Shown: positions 44,656 to 53,965 of the stretch, one piece after another
How the letters are laid out: each line of letters opens with the position of its first letter
Position numbering within the stretch: position 1 is the stretch's first letter
Source of the DNA: Ascidiimonas meishanensis
GTDB taxonomy: Bacteria > Bacteroidota > Bacteroidia > Flavobacteriales > Flavobacteriaceae
DNA: 64,000 nt
Assembly: GCF_037782385.1 (NCBI RefSeq)
Contig: NZ_JBBEXD010000002.1
Span: 62,001-126,000 of the forward strand
Direction of reading: 5' to 3'
Position numbers and translations under genes: made by a program
Notes under the pieces: model-generated
What the model was told of the DNA's origin: nothing
Database searches by the model: none
Seen by the model: only the letters and a program-made list of their open reading frames with translations

Positions 44656-45105
44656 ATGCCACAACTGCTCACTGCCGTTTCTGAAGACGCCAAGACCCTT
44701 ACAGAGCTTACGATGCTCTCAAAAGGGCATTGGGGATATACTTTAGCGCAATTAAAAGAATGGGCAGATGAACTTACTATTACAGAACACTATCTAAAGA
44801 AGTTTAAAGTACACAAACTCATAGAAGAAGGAGAGATTGTGGGCTACTATTCTTGGGCTGGGCGCCCACCACTGGCCTTGCTAGATAATTTATTTATTCA
44901 TCCAGATCATTTAAGCAAAGGGTATGGACGTATCTTACTAGAAGATTTTCTCTTACGCGTAAAAGCAGCAGGTTTTGAAAAAGTAAAGCTAGATGCAGAC
45001 CCTAATGCCGCAGATTTTTATACCAAATTTGGATTTGTGAAAGTAGGGCAATTAGAAAGTTCCATTCCCGGAAGGTTTTTACCTGTTATGGAACGGAAGG
45101 TTTAG
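44656..45105 (+). CDS. GNAT-family N-acetyltransferase
   Basis: 149 residues. Motif A reads LFIHPDHLSKGYGRILLEDF and the end has ADFYTKFGFVKVG. Probable acetyl-CoA-dependent acetyltransferase of unknown acceptor, cotranscribed with the SDR gene. Confidence 0.88.
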   Translation: MPQLLTAVSEDAKTLTELTMLSKGHWGYTLAQLKEWADELTITEHYLKKFKVHKLIEEGEIVGYYSWAGRPPLALLDNLFIHPDHLSKGYGRILLEDFLLRVKAAGFEKVKLDADPNAADFYTKFGFVKVGQLESSIPGRFLPVMERKV

Positions 45106-45321
45106 CATTCCTTACTCTGTGTTTTGAAAAATTGATTCTTAGATGTATGAGAAATTATCTAAAATTAATAATAAAAGACAATAGCAATTTTAAATATGAA
45201 AAGGACTGTACTAGCTTTAAAAAGTTTATAGAAAAGGCCTAGAACAGTTTTACAAATCATAACTACTCTCCTTAAAATTCCGTATCTTTAAGAAGCACTA
45301 TCTAGCGCAAATTGGAAAATT

Positions 45322-46251
45322 ATGGAAGGTCTGGAATCCATCAAAGAGTGGATGCTTCAACATCCTACTACTACTAGCATCATTAAGTATTTGCTATGGC
45401 TAGTAGTTATTTTATTGATAATTCAGGCCTTGCGAAAACTACTTAAAAAGAATATTCCAGATACCAATGCCCGTTACAAATCACAAAAGGCTTTAGAAAT
45501 TGTAGGCTATGTTTTTATCATCATTTTATCACTCTCTTATTTTACGGGAAACATTCGTGATTTTACCCTTGCAATAGGTCTTTTTACCGCGGGCATTACT
45601 ATTACCCTGCAAGAATTAATTCTGAGCCTTGCAGGATCTGTATATATCTTTCTTGTAAAGGTCTATAAACCCGGAGACCGAATTGAGATTAATGGTATCA
45701 AAGGAGATGTGATAGACATAGATAGTATTTATACCACTATGATGGAGATTGGCGAATGGGTAAGTAGTGATAATTACAGTGGGCGTATTGTAAAACTCAG
45801 TAACGCTTTTGTATTTAGAGGCCCTATTTATAATTATTCAAACGATTTTCCCTTTATCTGGGATGAGTTTGACTTGCCAGTGCGTTACGGTTCCGATATG
45901 GAGCTTGCCAAAAAAATTATTATTGAAATCGCACAACATACACTTTCAGAATATGTAACCCAGTCCATTACTACCTGGAAAGAGGTAGTAAAAAAGTATT
46001 ATATTGAAAACGCACAGGTTGAACCTACACTGGCGGTTACTATGACAGATAATTGGGTGCAGTTTAACCTACGCTATATTACAGACTATAAAAAGCGCCG
46101 TTCTGTAAAACATCAATTAAATGAGCAAATTGGTATAGCCTTTCAAAATACCAATGGCAAAGTAATTCTTGCTTCCGCTACGGTAGAATTGGTGCGTATT
46201 CCCATGCTAAAAGTAGAAGATACTACTACTAAAGCTGCTAAAACCCCGTAG
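45322..46251 (+). CDS. Small-conductance mechanosensitive channel (MscS family)
   Basis: 309 residues. Two N-terminal membrane helices plus the pore-lining helix and beta domain (LILSLAGSVYIFLVKVYKPG, GDVIDIDSIYTTMMEIGEW) and a C-terminal alpha/beta domain. It gates under tension during osmotic shock; complements MscL encoded at 33671. It stands alone. Confidence 0.93.
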   Translation: MEGLESIKEWMLQHPTTTSIIKYLLWLVVILLIIQALRKLLKKNIPDTNARYKSQKALEIVGYVFIIILSLSYFTGNIRDFTLAIGLFTAGITITLQELILSLAGSVYIFLVKVYKPGDRIEINGIKGDVIDIDSIYTTMMEIGEWVSSDNYSGRIVKLSNAFVFRGPIYNYSNDFPFIWDEFDLPVRYGSDMELAKKIIIEIAQHTLSEYVTQSITTWKEVVKKYYIENAQVEPTLAVTMTDNWVQFNLRYITDYKKRRSVKHQLNEQIGIAFQNTNGKVILASATVELVRIPMLKVEDTTTKAAKTP

Positions 46252-46403
46252 AAATACGCTGTTTTGGTTGGAAATGAGTTTCTATATTTGATTTAATCCA
46301 AAAATCAAATCTAATTTTAATAGATGAAGGGTATGCTAAAAAGAAGCTTTATTCCAAAGGCGCCTATTTTATCTATTGATTTTATCTAACCAAACCTTCT
46401 CTT

Positions 46404-47483
46404 ATGAAAAGAATCTTTGTTTTATTGCTTTTATTGACGTCTACCACTGTTATTTGTCAAACTTCTGGCATTAAATTATTAAATAGCAAATCTGCTATAG
46501 ATGATAGTACTGTAAAAACTAATATTAACAGAAACGGCAAACAAGACTCCGTTTATATTACGCCAGAAATTATTCGCTACAACTACAATGCAACTACTAT
46601 AAAGAAACTTAAAGAACAATTGTCTGGTAAAAAAGACCAGCTTTATGCCAATTCAATAGATACGGTGGTGGCTAATAGATTTTCAGATACTATTATAGAA
46701 AATAAACTGACAAAAATAGAAGACACAAAAGCAACATTAAAAAGTCTAGAGAAAGAACAAGATTCGCTCTATCATATTTACACAAAAGACTATTTGCAAT
46801 ACAAGCAATTCTTCTTTTTGCAATTTGGACCCCGTCGCTCAGAGGCTTTGTTTGATTATATTTATGGTAATACAGGTGCCCGTTTTAAAGTATTGAATAA
46901 TACAGGATTTACCTTTGGTGACAATACAGGCTCTTTATATTCAGAACTGGTGAGCGGTAATCTGGGCGTTTTTCGAGTAAGTTTGGGTACTATGATATCA
47001 AGTAGTTCATCTGATGATTCTGAAACCGCAAAACAGCAAGAAGCATATCAAAGGTTAGCTACCAACGGGGGAAATACAGTACTTACATTTGAGTATCCTT
47101 TGGTCTATGCTCATTCTAAAAACAACCAATACAATGTATTATCTCGTTTTATAGCCAAAGGCACCGCAGACTTTCCAGAATTTGGTACTACCACCGAAGA
47201 CTTTGCGGGAAGTGCCTCTTTTGGAATAGATATCTATGCAGATGCTTCCTTAAGCAACAATGCACTGCGTTTTTTTATGAATTTTAATACCAATATGATT
47301 TTTGGTACCGATATTTATCAGGAGAATCTAGGAATTGATAGCGCCAGTTTTTCATTCGGTCAATTAAGTTTAGGGCTTGTAGTAGCCGAAAACATTAAAT
47401 TATCTTTTATCATTACCAGTTTTAGCTCAGAAAAAAGCCTTGATAATGGAAATGTAATTCTTGGAGGGCAGATATTACATTAA
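46404..47483 (+). CDS. Exported hypothetical protein with coiled coil and beta-rich C-terminus
   Basis: 359 residues. A signal peptide (MKRIFVLLLLLTSTTVICQ), a helical/coiled segment at about 100-130 (KLTKIEDTKATLKSLEKEQD) and a C-terminal beta-rich part from about 140 (FFFLQFGPRRSEALFDYIYG) with alternating aromatic and hydrophobic strands suggestive of an outer-membrane or periplasmic beta structure. Family not recognised. Its nearest downstream gene is the eCIS-core protein 92 bases away on the same strand. Confidence 0.65.
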   Translation: MKRIFVLLLLLTSTTVICQTSGIKLLNSKSAIDDSTVKTNINRNGKQDSVYITPEIIRYNYNATTIKKLKEQLSGKKDQLYANSIDTVVANRFSDTIIENKLTKIEDTKATLKSLEKEQDSLYHIYTKDYLQYKQFFFLQFGPRRSEALFDYIYGNTGARFKVLNNTGFTFGDNTGSLYSELVSGNLGVFRVSLGTMISSSSSDDSETAKQQEAYQRLATNGGNTVLTFEYPLVYAHSKNNQYNVLSRFIAKGTADFPEFGTTTEDFAGSASFGIDIYADASLSNNALRFFMNFNTNMIFGTDIYQENLGIDSASFSFGQLSLGLVVAENIKLSFIITSFSSEKSLDNGNVILGGQILH

Positions 47484-47575
47484 TCATAAAGTATTGATTA
47501 TTTAATGAAACCGCATATAAATAGTTATTTATATTCTTATTACTTCGTAAATTTGATAAAGCACACTAGCTAAAG

Positions 47576-48847
47576 ATGAAATCCTCACCAGAAAAAATAT
47601 CTAATAAAAACGCTCCATCAACTCTGGTAAGCAATGCTAAGACTGAAGCCTCAGGAATTCAGTTATTTTCTGAAAAAAGACAGGAACATACCTCTTTTCA
47701 AAAATTACAGGCTGCTGCGAATGATAGTAAACGAGTAAAGCAATTAGCAGCTACCCAAAAGAGCGCAAATGAGTTTACAAATCAGCATAAGTTAACCTTA
47801 CAACGTAAAGCTAATAATACCGGGATGCCCGATAATCTAAAATCAGGTATTGAAAACCTTTCTGGTTTGGCTATGGACGATGTGAAAGTGCATTACAACT
47901 CCCCCAAACCAGCCCAATTACAAGCACATGCCTATGCACAAGGCAATCAAATTCATTTGGCTAGCGGACAAGAAAAGCATTTGCCTCATGAGGCTTGGCA
48001 TGTGGTACAGCAAAAACAAGGACGGGTACAGCCCACCAAACAACTTAAAGCAACGGTAGCTATTAATGATGACGAAGGTTTAGAAAAGGAAGCAGATATA
48101 ATGGGTGCAAAAGCATTGCAACAGGTTTCTTACCAAGCTGTTTCTCCAAGCAATGTTTCTTCGGAGGTTGAATCATCAAAGACGATTCAAGGAAAATTTC
48201 TGGTTAAAAATCCAAAAAGCGCAACGGCTAATATGGATACAGCGGTACGACTATTTTACAATGCTATTAGTGCTATTAATGGAGAATTGTTTCAACTTAT
48301 CAATAGCTCAGATAATATTCATGTGATTATAGATCCTGGCACCGCATTTGGGGTGGCGGGCTCTGGAGAAACCAAACTAGAACGCAGAACCAGTGATGAT
48401 GATGCTCCAGAAACTTTTGCAGACACACTAGGAGAGATTGTAGATAAAAATGCCGTTACAGATGATATGCGTACGCAACCCTTAATTCTTCGTATTAAAA
48501 TAAATCAAAAAGGATTGGGCGGACTCACAAATGGTAGTGTTGCACAGCTAGCAGAAACACTGGCGCATGAATACAGCCTGCATGCAGAAGCACAATTAGC
48601 GGCCATAAAAGCTTTACGAAATCCTGCACTTAGTAATCGAGAAGCACTCCGAGCTATTGTTGCTTCCTCTAATGATCATGGTGGTTTTAACAATGCAGAA
48701 GCACAACATGCAGAACTTACAAACGAATCAGGAGACCGTTTTGATTCTGCACGTGCTGTTATAAATGAAATGAAACGAAATCTTACCCGCACAGATGCTC
48801 AAAAACTGGAGAAAGCTTTTCAAGATGATATTAAAGATTGGCATTAG
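47576..48847 (+). CDS. eCIS-core (DUF4157) domain protein with second zincin-like motif
   Basis: 423 residues, no signal peptide. Residues 1-80 are low-complexity Lys/Gln-rich. Residues about 84-180 are an eCIS-core/DUF4157 domain (MPDNLKSGIENLSGLAMDDV ... HLPHEAWHVVQQKQGRVQPT) with the zincin motif His138-Glu-Ala-Trp-His142 and EKEADIMG as likely third ligand region. A separate C-terminal domain (about 207-423) carries another HExxH, His331-Glu-Tyr-Ser-Leu-His336, followed by AEAQ. DUF4157 marks cargo and toxins of extracellular contractile injection systems. No eCIS structural gene is in view. Function as a toxin is inferred. Confidence 0.8.
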   Translation: MKSSPEKISNKNAPSTLVSNAKTEASGIQLFSEKRQEHTSFQKLQAAANDSKRVKQLAATQKSANEFTNQHKLTLQRKANNTGMPDNLKSGIENLSGLAMDDVKVHYNSPKPAQLQAHAYAQGNQIHLASGQEKHLPHEAWHVVQQKQGRVQPTKQLKATVAINDDEGLEKEADIMGAKALQQVSYQAVSPSNVSSEVESSKTIQGKFLVKNPKSATANMDTAVRLFYNAISAINGELFQLINSSDNIHVIIDPGTAFGVAGSGETKLERRTSDDDAPETFADTLGEIVDKNAVTDDMRTQPLILRIKINQKGLGGLTNGSVAQLAETLAHEYSLHAEAQLAAIKALRNPALSNREALRAIVASSNDHGGFNNAEAQHAELTNESGDRFDSARAVINEMKRNLTRTDAQKLEKAFQDDIKDWH

Positions 48848-48923
48848 TGGTACTAACCTTTGACCATACTCTCTTTCAAATTTTTTTAAGTAAGTTTGAG
48901 TATCAAATTTATTCGTTCTCTTT

Positions 48924-49449
48924 ATGAGAAAATTACGCTTCTTTTTAGTAGCAATTGCGAGTGTGATAAAGCTTTTTGCCCAAGATCCTGTTGTAAATAC
49001 ACCGTAATGCTTAAAGATGTACAAACCGCACGCTATACCTACAAAATAATGATTAATGATCAATATAGCGATACACCTTTAGATTTTGATAAAGAGCCTT
49101 AGAGACCACAAATTACGGTTGGACAGCATTGAAAAGTGCCGTATTAACCTCTACAGATTCAAAAGAATTGATACTAGGATATTTTTATCATTTTTGTTAT
49201 CCTATAAATAAAAATCAAGAGCAGCTTAAAATAAGTGTAAGGAGACATCATATTGCGACTAACAAAACGGAGGTTATGTACACCGCATGTCCATTGTTAT
49301 TGGAACCTATGGAAATAATTATTGATACCTTTACAGAAGGAAAACGTATCTGTGAAATGTTTATCTTTCAAAAAAAATATGAAGACAATGAAATAGGTCA
49401 CAAAGGCCAAATGAATCTTAGGTGTTTAATAAAACGAGAATTTTTATAA
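48924..49449 (+). pseudogene. Frameshifted secreted-protein gene
   Basis: A signal-peptide-like start at 48924 (MRKLRFFLVAIASVIKLFAQ) runs into a stop after 27 codons. The reading continues in a second frame (CCKYTVMLKDVQTARYTYKI, ending LDFDKEP) and then a third (NYGWTALKSAVLTSTDSKEL to KREFL). The three pieces abut without overlap and form one sensible sequence if two one-base shifts are allowed. Family not identified. Sequencing error is an alternative to decay. Confidence 0.55.
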
Positions 49450-49460
49450 ACTAGTACAAC

Positions 49461-50495
49461 ATGAAAAATACCATAAAGCTAGCAATATTAATGTTATTTT
49501 CTATAGCAGTTAGCTGTAAAAAAACAGAAAGCGAAGACCCAAATAACAAGCAAAAAAATACAGATTCCATCACACAAAAGAAAGAATCAGTTCTTTATAA
49601 CTATGTAAATTGTAAAACAGGATTGCAATATAGAATTGCGCCTGAAGGAAAAATTATAGGAAGGTTTCCGTACAACACACAATTAGAAATATTAAAAAAG
49701 ACGGGAATTACCGGATTTATTGAAGAAGAAGTTGATTTTTTTCCAGGAGAATGGACGGGCGTTCGGTATAGAAATGATACGGTTTACGTAATAGATGCTT
49801 GTTTGACCAATTCATATGATGTAAGCTTGATAAAAGCTTCTAATGAATATTATCTGGAACCTGAAGACGTTGTTGGAAAAGAATTGTATTTATACCAAAA
49901 AGACACTATTGTAATAGCTGCAAATACAAATATTACAGTAGAAGCAGTTACCCAAAAAGAATTTGAGAGCCTCTATGAGACTTTATACGAATGGCAGGAG
50001 ATAGATAGAATTACCAAGAAGAATGGAGTTATTTCCATCACATGTGCCAATCAAAAGACGATTAGGTTTAAAGACAAACAAAATGCATCTAATCAGGAAA
50101 ATCAAATTTATACGTATCAAGGTAAATTGGGAGGTGCAAGGTCACATTTGGTAAGTGCAAAGAATGCTGCAGGAGACTCTTATTATTTGGTAGATATGGT
50201 TAACTGCGATCAACAAAAGTTAAGTGGATTTCCACTATTTAATACAGACTTTTCATTTTTATTTTCTATTAATAAAAATAATTCTAATTATTCTGAGATA
50301 GGGATACATACGCTTGAAAGGAATGAATGGAATCTTCATGGTGCTTTTAAAGTGCCTTTTAAGATAAGCCGAAGTGTGTTTGATATAAAGAATAATCTAT
50401 ATATAGAAAACTACGTAGAATGGAATGATGGGACCTATCAAAAAAGATCGTGGCAATACTTTAAAATAATGATAAAAGGTATCTCTACTCAATAG
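49461..50495 (+). CDS. Lipoprotein with SH3-like segment
   Basis: 344 residues. Lipoprotein signal with lipobox AVSC (Cys19). Residues about 50-110 (YVNCKTGLQYRIAPEGKIIG, FPYNTQLEILKK) resemble a bacterial SH3-like cell-wall-binding fold. The rest is beta-rich and not recognised. It begins 12 bases after the frameshifted gene, and both may belong to one old unit. Outer-membrane or periplasmic role inferred. Confidence 0.7.
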   Translation: MKNTIKLAILMLFSIAVSCKKTESEDPNNKQKNTDSITQKKESVLYNYVNCKTGLQYRIAPEGKIIGRFPYNTQLEILKKTGITGFIEEEVDFFPGEWTGVRYRNDTVYVIDACLTNSYDVSLIKASNEYYLEPEDVVGKELYLYQKDTIVIAANTNITVEAVTQKEFESLYETLYEWQEIDRITKKNGVISITCANQKTIRFKDKQNASNQENQIYTYQGKLGGARSHLVSAKNAAGDSYYLVDMVNCDQQKLSGFPLFNTDFSFLFSINKNNSNYSEIGIHTLERNEWNLHGAFKVPFKISRSVFDIKNNLYIENYVEWNDGTYQKRSWQYFKIMIKGISTQ

Positions 50496-51181
50496 TATTG
50501 ATATACACTTAATGTATTCTTTATCAAATTAGCTTTAACACTTTTGCTCTTAGACCCTCTAGCAATCTCTAATATTCTTAATGCACTGAAGCACTTATAC
50601 CTTAAAATTCCCACATATTACTAATTTATAGGTATATGCATTACATACATCATATCTTTATATTTATCAGTGAGAGTTAGTTGAGTTTAGCATTAGTAAG
50701 TGTATAGCATTTCCTAAGAATTAAGTTTAGCACATAAGGAATGTTTTTTAAATAATTTAGGAGAGTGGTTTTTTCTAATCAACAAAAAGTAGCAACAACT
50801 TGGGAAGTCGCTACTTTTTTTATTTAAAATAAAATGACATTTTTAGCATATAGAGAATCCAGTAATATGTAGTATTTAAGCCTTGCGTATTTGCTATTTA
50901 ATGAGTGTAACTTGTCATGTTATAATTCTGGTAAATACCATAGTATGAGTGATATTTCACTTTTTATAGGGTGTATTTGAAAACATCACATTAACTTTGT
51001 TCATTATACTAGAATAAGAAAAGTATAAAAGCAATTCTGCTTTGTATAGAGAATCGCTTATAAGAAGGGGTTTCCGTTTTTAGAAAAACTGGTTTGTTAG
51101 CTATACAAAAAGGTATTTATACAAAAAAAGCAATCTAAAGCGAAAATAAATTTCGGATCAAATTATAAAATCATTGTTTAT
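50496..51181. other. 686-base intergenic region
   Basis: No gene recognised. It contains a strong hairpin with T run at 50784-50821 that is about 290 bases from the nearest upstream stop, so a short RNA could end there. The remainder is AT-rich and probably holds the promoter of the desaturase gene. Confidence 0.4.
50784..50821 (+). terminator. Orphan terminator-like hairpin
   Basis: AAAAAGTAGC / GCTACTTTTTT with a 16-base loop and following T run. No gene ends nearby, so it may end a small RNA transcribed from about 50640 onward or the long 3' UTR of the lipoprotein gene. Confidence 0.55.
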
Positions 51182-52168
51182 ATGTCATTAAAAAATGTGA
51201 GATTAGAAGTAATGCAATTCTTGGAGAAAGACGTAGAGTCTTTAATCAAAAAATACCTCATACCCATTGATAGTATATGGCAACCTACAGATTTTCTTCC
51301 AGACTCTCAAAGCGAAGAATTTTTTGATGAAGTAACTGAAATTAGAGAACTCGCCAAAGAACTCCCTTATGATTTTTGGGTGGTATTGGTAGGTGATATG
51401 ATTACCGAAGAAGCATTACCCACTTATGAATCTTGGTTGATGGATGTAGAAGGGATAGATCAAGTAGGCAATAATGGATGGTCTAAATGGATAAGACATT
51501 GGACTGGTGAAGAAAATCGTCATGGAGATGTACTTAGTAAATACCTCTATCTTTCAGGTCGTGTAAACATGCGAGAAATAGAAATTACTACACAACACTT
51601 AATTGCAGACGGATTTGATATAGGTACTGGCAGAGACCCTTATAAAAACTTTGTGTATACCAGTTTTCAAGAACTTGCTACTTATATCTCGCATAATAGA
51701 GTTGCCAAGCTTGCTAAAGAAAAAGGCAATAAGCAATTAGGTAAAATGTGTAAGATTATTTCTGGTGATGAAATGAGGCATCACAACGCCTATTCTGAAT
51801 TTGTAGAACGTATTTTTGCCGTAGATCCTAGTCAGATGATGCTAGCCTTTCACGATATGATGAGGCAAAAAATAACCATGCCGGCTCATTTTTTAAGAGA
51901 ATCTGGAGATAAAATTGGTACTGCATTTGAAGAATTCTCCAATACAGCCCAGCGAATAGGAGTTTACACTTCTATGGATTATGTAGACATTCTTGATAAA
52001 CTAATAAAACGTTGGGAGATAGACAAGGTGACTGGTCTTACCGATGAAGCGGAAAAAGCTTGCGATTATCTTTTGAGGCTACCAGATAGAATGAGGCGTC
52101 TTGCAGACAGAATTCGTATTCCAGAAAATTCATTCCAGTTTAAATGGGTAGAACCCGCAAAACTTTAG
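51182..52168 (+). CDS. Acyl-ACP desaturase (soluble diiron type)
   Basis: 328 residues. The two diiron ExxH motifs are clear: EENRHGD and DEMRHHNAY, with helical packing typical of stearoyl-ACP desaturases. It inserts a double bond into ACP-bound fatty acids using O2 and ferredoxin. Cytoplasmic. Transcribed alone after a 686-base gap; the ATG at 51182 is preceded by an A/T-rich leader. Confidence 0.93.
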   Translation: MSLKNVRLEVMQFLEKDVESLIKKYLIPIDSIWQPTDFLPDSQSEEFFDEVTEIRELAKELPYDFWVVLVGDMITEEALPTYESWLMDVEGIDQVGNNGWSKWIRHWTGEENRHGDVLSKYLYLSGRVNMREIEITTQHLIADGFDIGTGRDPYKNFVYTSFQELATYISHNRVAKLAKEKGNKQLGKMCKIISGDEMRHHNAYSEFVERIFAVDPSQMMLAFHDMMRQKITMPAHFLRESGDKIGTAFEEFSNTAQRIGVYTSMDYVDILDKLIKRWEIDKVTGLTDEAEKACDYLLRLPDRMRRLADRIRIPENSFQFKWVEPAKL

Positions 52169-52469
52169 CGTTTTATTTATAAGTTTCTCTATGCTAAGAA
52201 TCTTCATAAACGTAATTTCTAAACAGAGGAGTACGTTTGTAGGTAGATTACAGTTTATTTTTACCTAACAACAGATTTTCAATTGTTTTTTGGGGTATGC
52301 TTTCCTCTCTGGAAATATTTCTGTGACCTTTGTAGAGTAGCTCCATAGTATTACAAAACATTTTCATGTCTAGGTTAATATAAAAAGGAAGCGCCTTTGT
52401 AATAAGAATCAAAATAGCCCTGTTTCTAAGTAAAACCGTATATTTAGGCAATCAATAACCTACAAACTT
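52169..52469. other. 301-base intergenic region with a doubtful small ORF
   Basis: It contains a minus-strand frame at 52248-52451 (67 codons, MPKYTVLLRNRAILILITKA) with a hydrophobic N-terminal half. It has no homology I recognise and may be chance. Otherwise nothing seen. Confidence 0.3.
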
Positions 52470-53015
52470 ATGGAACAGATTAAAGTGATATTCTTTTTAT
52501 TAGGCTCCATTTTTGCCCAAGAAAACAGCCGAATCGCTAGTGCTATTACACAAATACAAGTAGACGTTGTCCAAAAAACTATTCAGATAGAACAACAACA
52601 TGTTTTTACTGCTTCAGAAAGTACAGCAGCTTTTGATAGAACCAAGGCGCAATTAAAAGATATTATAGAAAACACAAAATTAAGTGAAGAACTCAAAAAT
52701 TTTCAATTGAAGTCGCTGGTATTCTCTAAAGAAGCCGATAAACTCAATGCCACTATTCTATTAACTTATAAGAGCAAGGAAGATCTTAGGGCTATGGGGC
52801 TCTTCACTACAAAAGAAGGTGAATTAAGTCATATTAATATTCCAGACTGGAAAATTAGTACGAAAGAAGGAATGCTTAAAGAAAAGTACTGGTACTTTCC
52901 AGTAGACAGACCTTTTACATTCACCATTGATATGAATGAAAAGATGAATGCTAGTTATAAAGACAAATTGCAAAGCTTGCTTCCGGTGTGGGAAAAGATG
53001 AAGGCTGAGAACTAA
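52470..53015 (+). CDS. Exported hypothetical protein, 181 aa
   Basis: A short N-terminal hydrophobic stretch (MEQIKVIFFLLGSIFAQENS) looks like a signal peptide with cleavage near Ala-Gln. The rest is alternating helical and beta sequence (QIEQQHVFTASESTAAFDRT) and a C-terminal LPVWEKMKAEN. No family known to me. Monocistronic. A real gene by codon use and length. Confidence 0.65.
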   Translation: MEQIKVIFFLLGSIFAQENSRIASAITQIQVDVVQKTIQIEQQHVFTASESTAAFDRTKAQLKDIIENTKLSEELKNFQLKSLVFSKEADKLNATILLTYKSKEDLRAMGLFTTKEGELSHINIPDWKISTKEGMLKEKYWYFPVDRPFTFTIDMNEKMNASYKDKLQSLLPVWEKMKAEN

Positions 53016-53170
53016 TTTTCCTTTAAAATAAGATTTAATAATACTTTAGCTAAATTATGTAGTATCTTTCATAAGGTTGTCTTATCTTCAAGAAATAATA
53101 GCATGTATACAGAACAACAAGCTGGAACATGATTTATTATAGATTGGTTAAGTGAAAAAATAGAGAAATT

Positions 53171-53314
53171 ATGAGAAGAAAAAACCCTACATATAATAGT
53201 ACCATTTGGGAAGAATTAGCAGCATTGGCAAAACGTGTTTTTGGAACTGAAGAGGAAGAGCCAGCACTAATTCCTGTAAAAGTAAATGAAAATTATAATC
53301 GACATTTGCGTTGA
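53171..53314 (+). CDS. Small protein, 47 aa
   Basis: Reads MRRKNPTYNSTIWEELAALA then KRVFGTEEEEPALIPVKVNE and NYNRHLR: basic ends around an acidic centre, with no signal peptide. It has a terminator 51 bases after the stop and no competing frame, so it is a credible free-standing small gene. Function unknown. Confidence 0.5.
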   Translation: MRRKNPTYNSTIWEELAALAKRVFGTEEEEPALIPVKVNENYNRHLR

Positions 53315-53364
53315 TACTATAGGTACCACTATTAGAATTTTAGATTATTAAGTGATAATTGTTG

Positions 53365-53392
53365 AAAGCTCCTCTTTTGGGAGCTTTTTATT
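53365..53392 (+). terminator. Terminator after the 47-residue gene
   Basis: AAAGCTCC / GGAGCTTT with a seven-base loop and a T run. Confidence 0.85.
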
Positions 53393-53512
53393 TTTAAAAC
53401 CAATCGTGCTTTTAAACCTAGATGCTTGTGGAGTGTTGATATAAAACGCTTTTCATTTTTGATCATTTTACTTTTTGCTATGAGAAGTTGAACATGCTTG
53501 GTATGATATGCC

Positions 53513-53717
53513 TTAACCTGAGTTTGATCTAATTTCAGTTTTATATTTTAGTCTTAAATGTGATCTTTGAATTATTAAAATAGTGTAGATAAGCTACTTA
53601 CGTTCATTTTCTTCGCTTGTTCACCCTGCGACTGCGTTCAGGGTTTGAAAATGGACCTAAATAAAAGACAATTTCAAACCCGATTTTTAATTTTTATTTA
53701 CATCTAACTGACGTTAC
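53513..53717 (+). mobile_element. MITE-like element copy C (short, diverged)
   Basis: About 205 bases bounded by TTAACCTGAGTTTGATCTAA and, reversed, GTAACGTCAGTTAGATGTAA. Same orientation as copy A. The 92-base distance from the TIR to a CATTTTCTTCGC motif is identical to that in copies A and B, but the interior is shorter and more diverged. No coding capacity. Followed at once by the palindrome at 53716-53757. Confidence 0.6.
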
Positions 53718-53757
53718 ATTACAAAAATGTAGACTATAGTTTACATTTTTGTAATGT
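53716..53757. repeat. 16-bp perfect palindrome next to copy C
   Basis: Left arm ACATTACAAAAATGTA (53716-53731), 10-base loop, perfectly complementary right arm (53742-53757). It starts at the edge of repeat copy C. It lacks a T run on either side, so it is not a typical terminator; it may be the end of a nested element or a cruciform-forming site. Confidence 0.7.
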
Positions 53758-53965
53758 ATATGTGTTTCTGATTTATTTTTAAAGTATTCAAAAATCTACC
53801 TAAAAAGAATTAAAAAAGCGTTTTTGAAAGCATAACAAAATATGTTGTGAAGTAGCTTTTCAAGAAGGAAATAAACTCCTTCCCAAGGCATACGTTTTTC
53901 ATTGAACACCAATTTCTTAGCGTTTTGGCTTCTTGAAAAAGACAGAATTACAAGTTCAATTTACT

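Noticed and set aside
48728..49063. Minus-strand 111-codon frame overlapping the end of the eCIS-core gene
   Set aside because: Overlaps a well-supported gene, no domain, and the plus-strand reading explains the DNA better.
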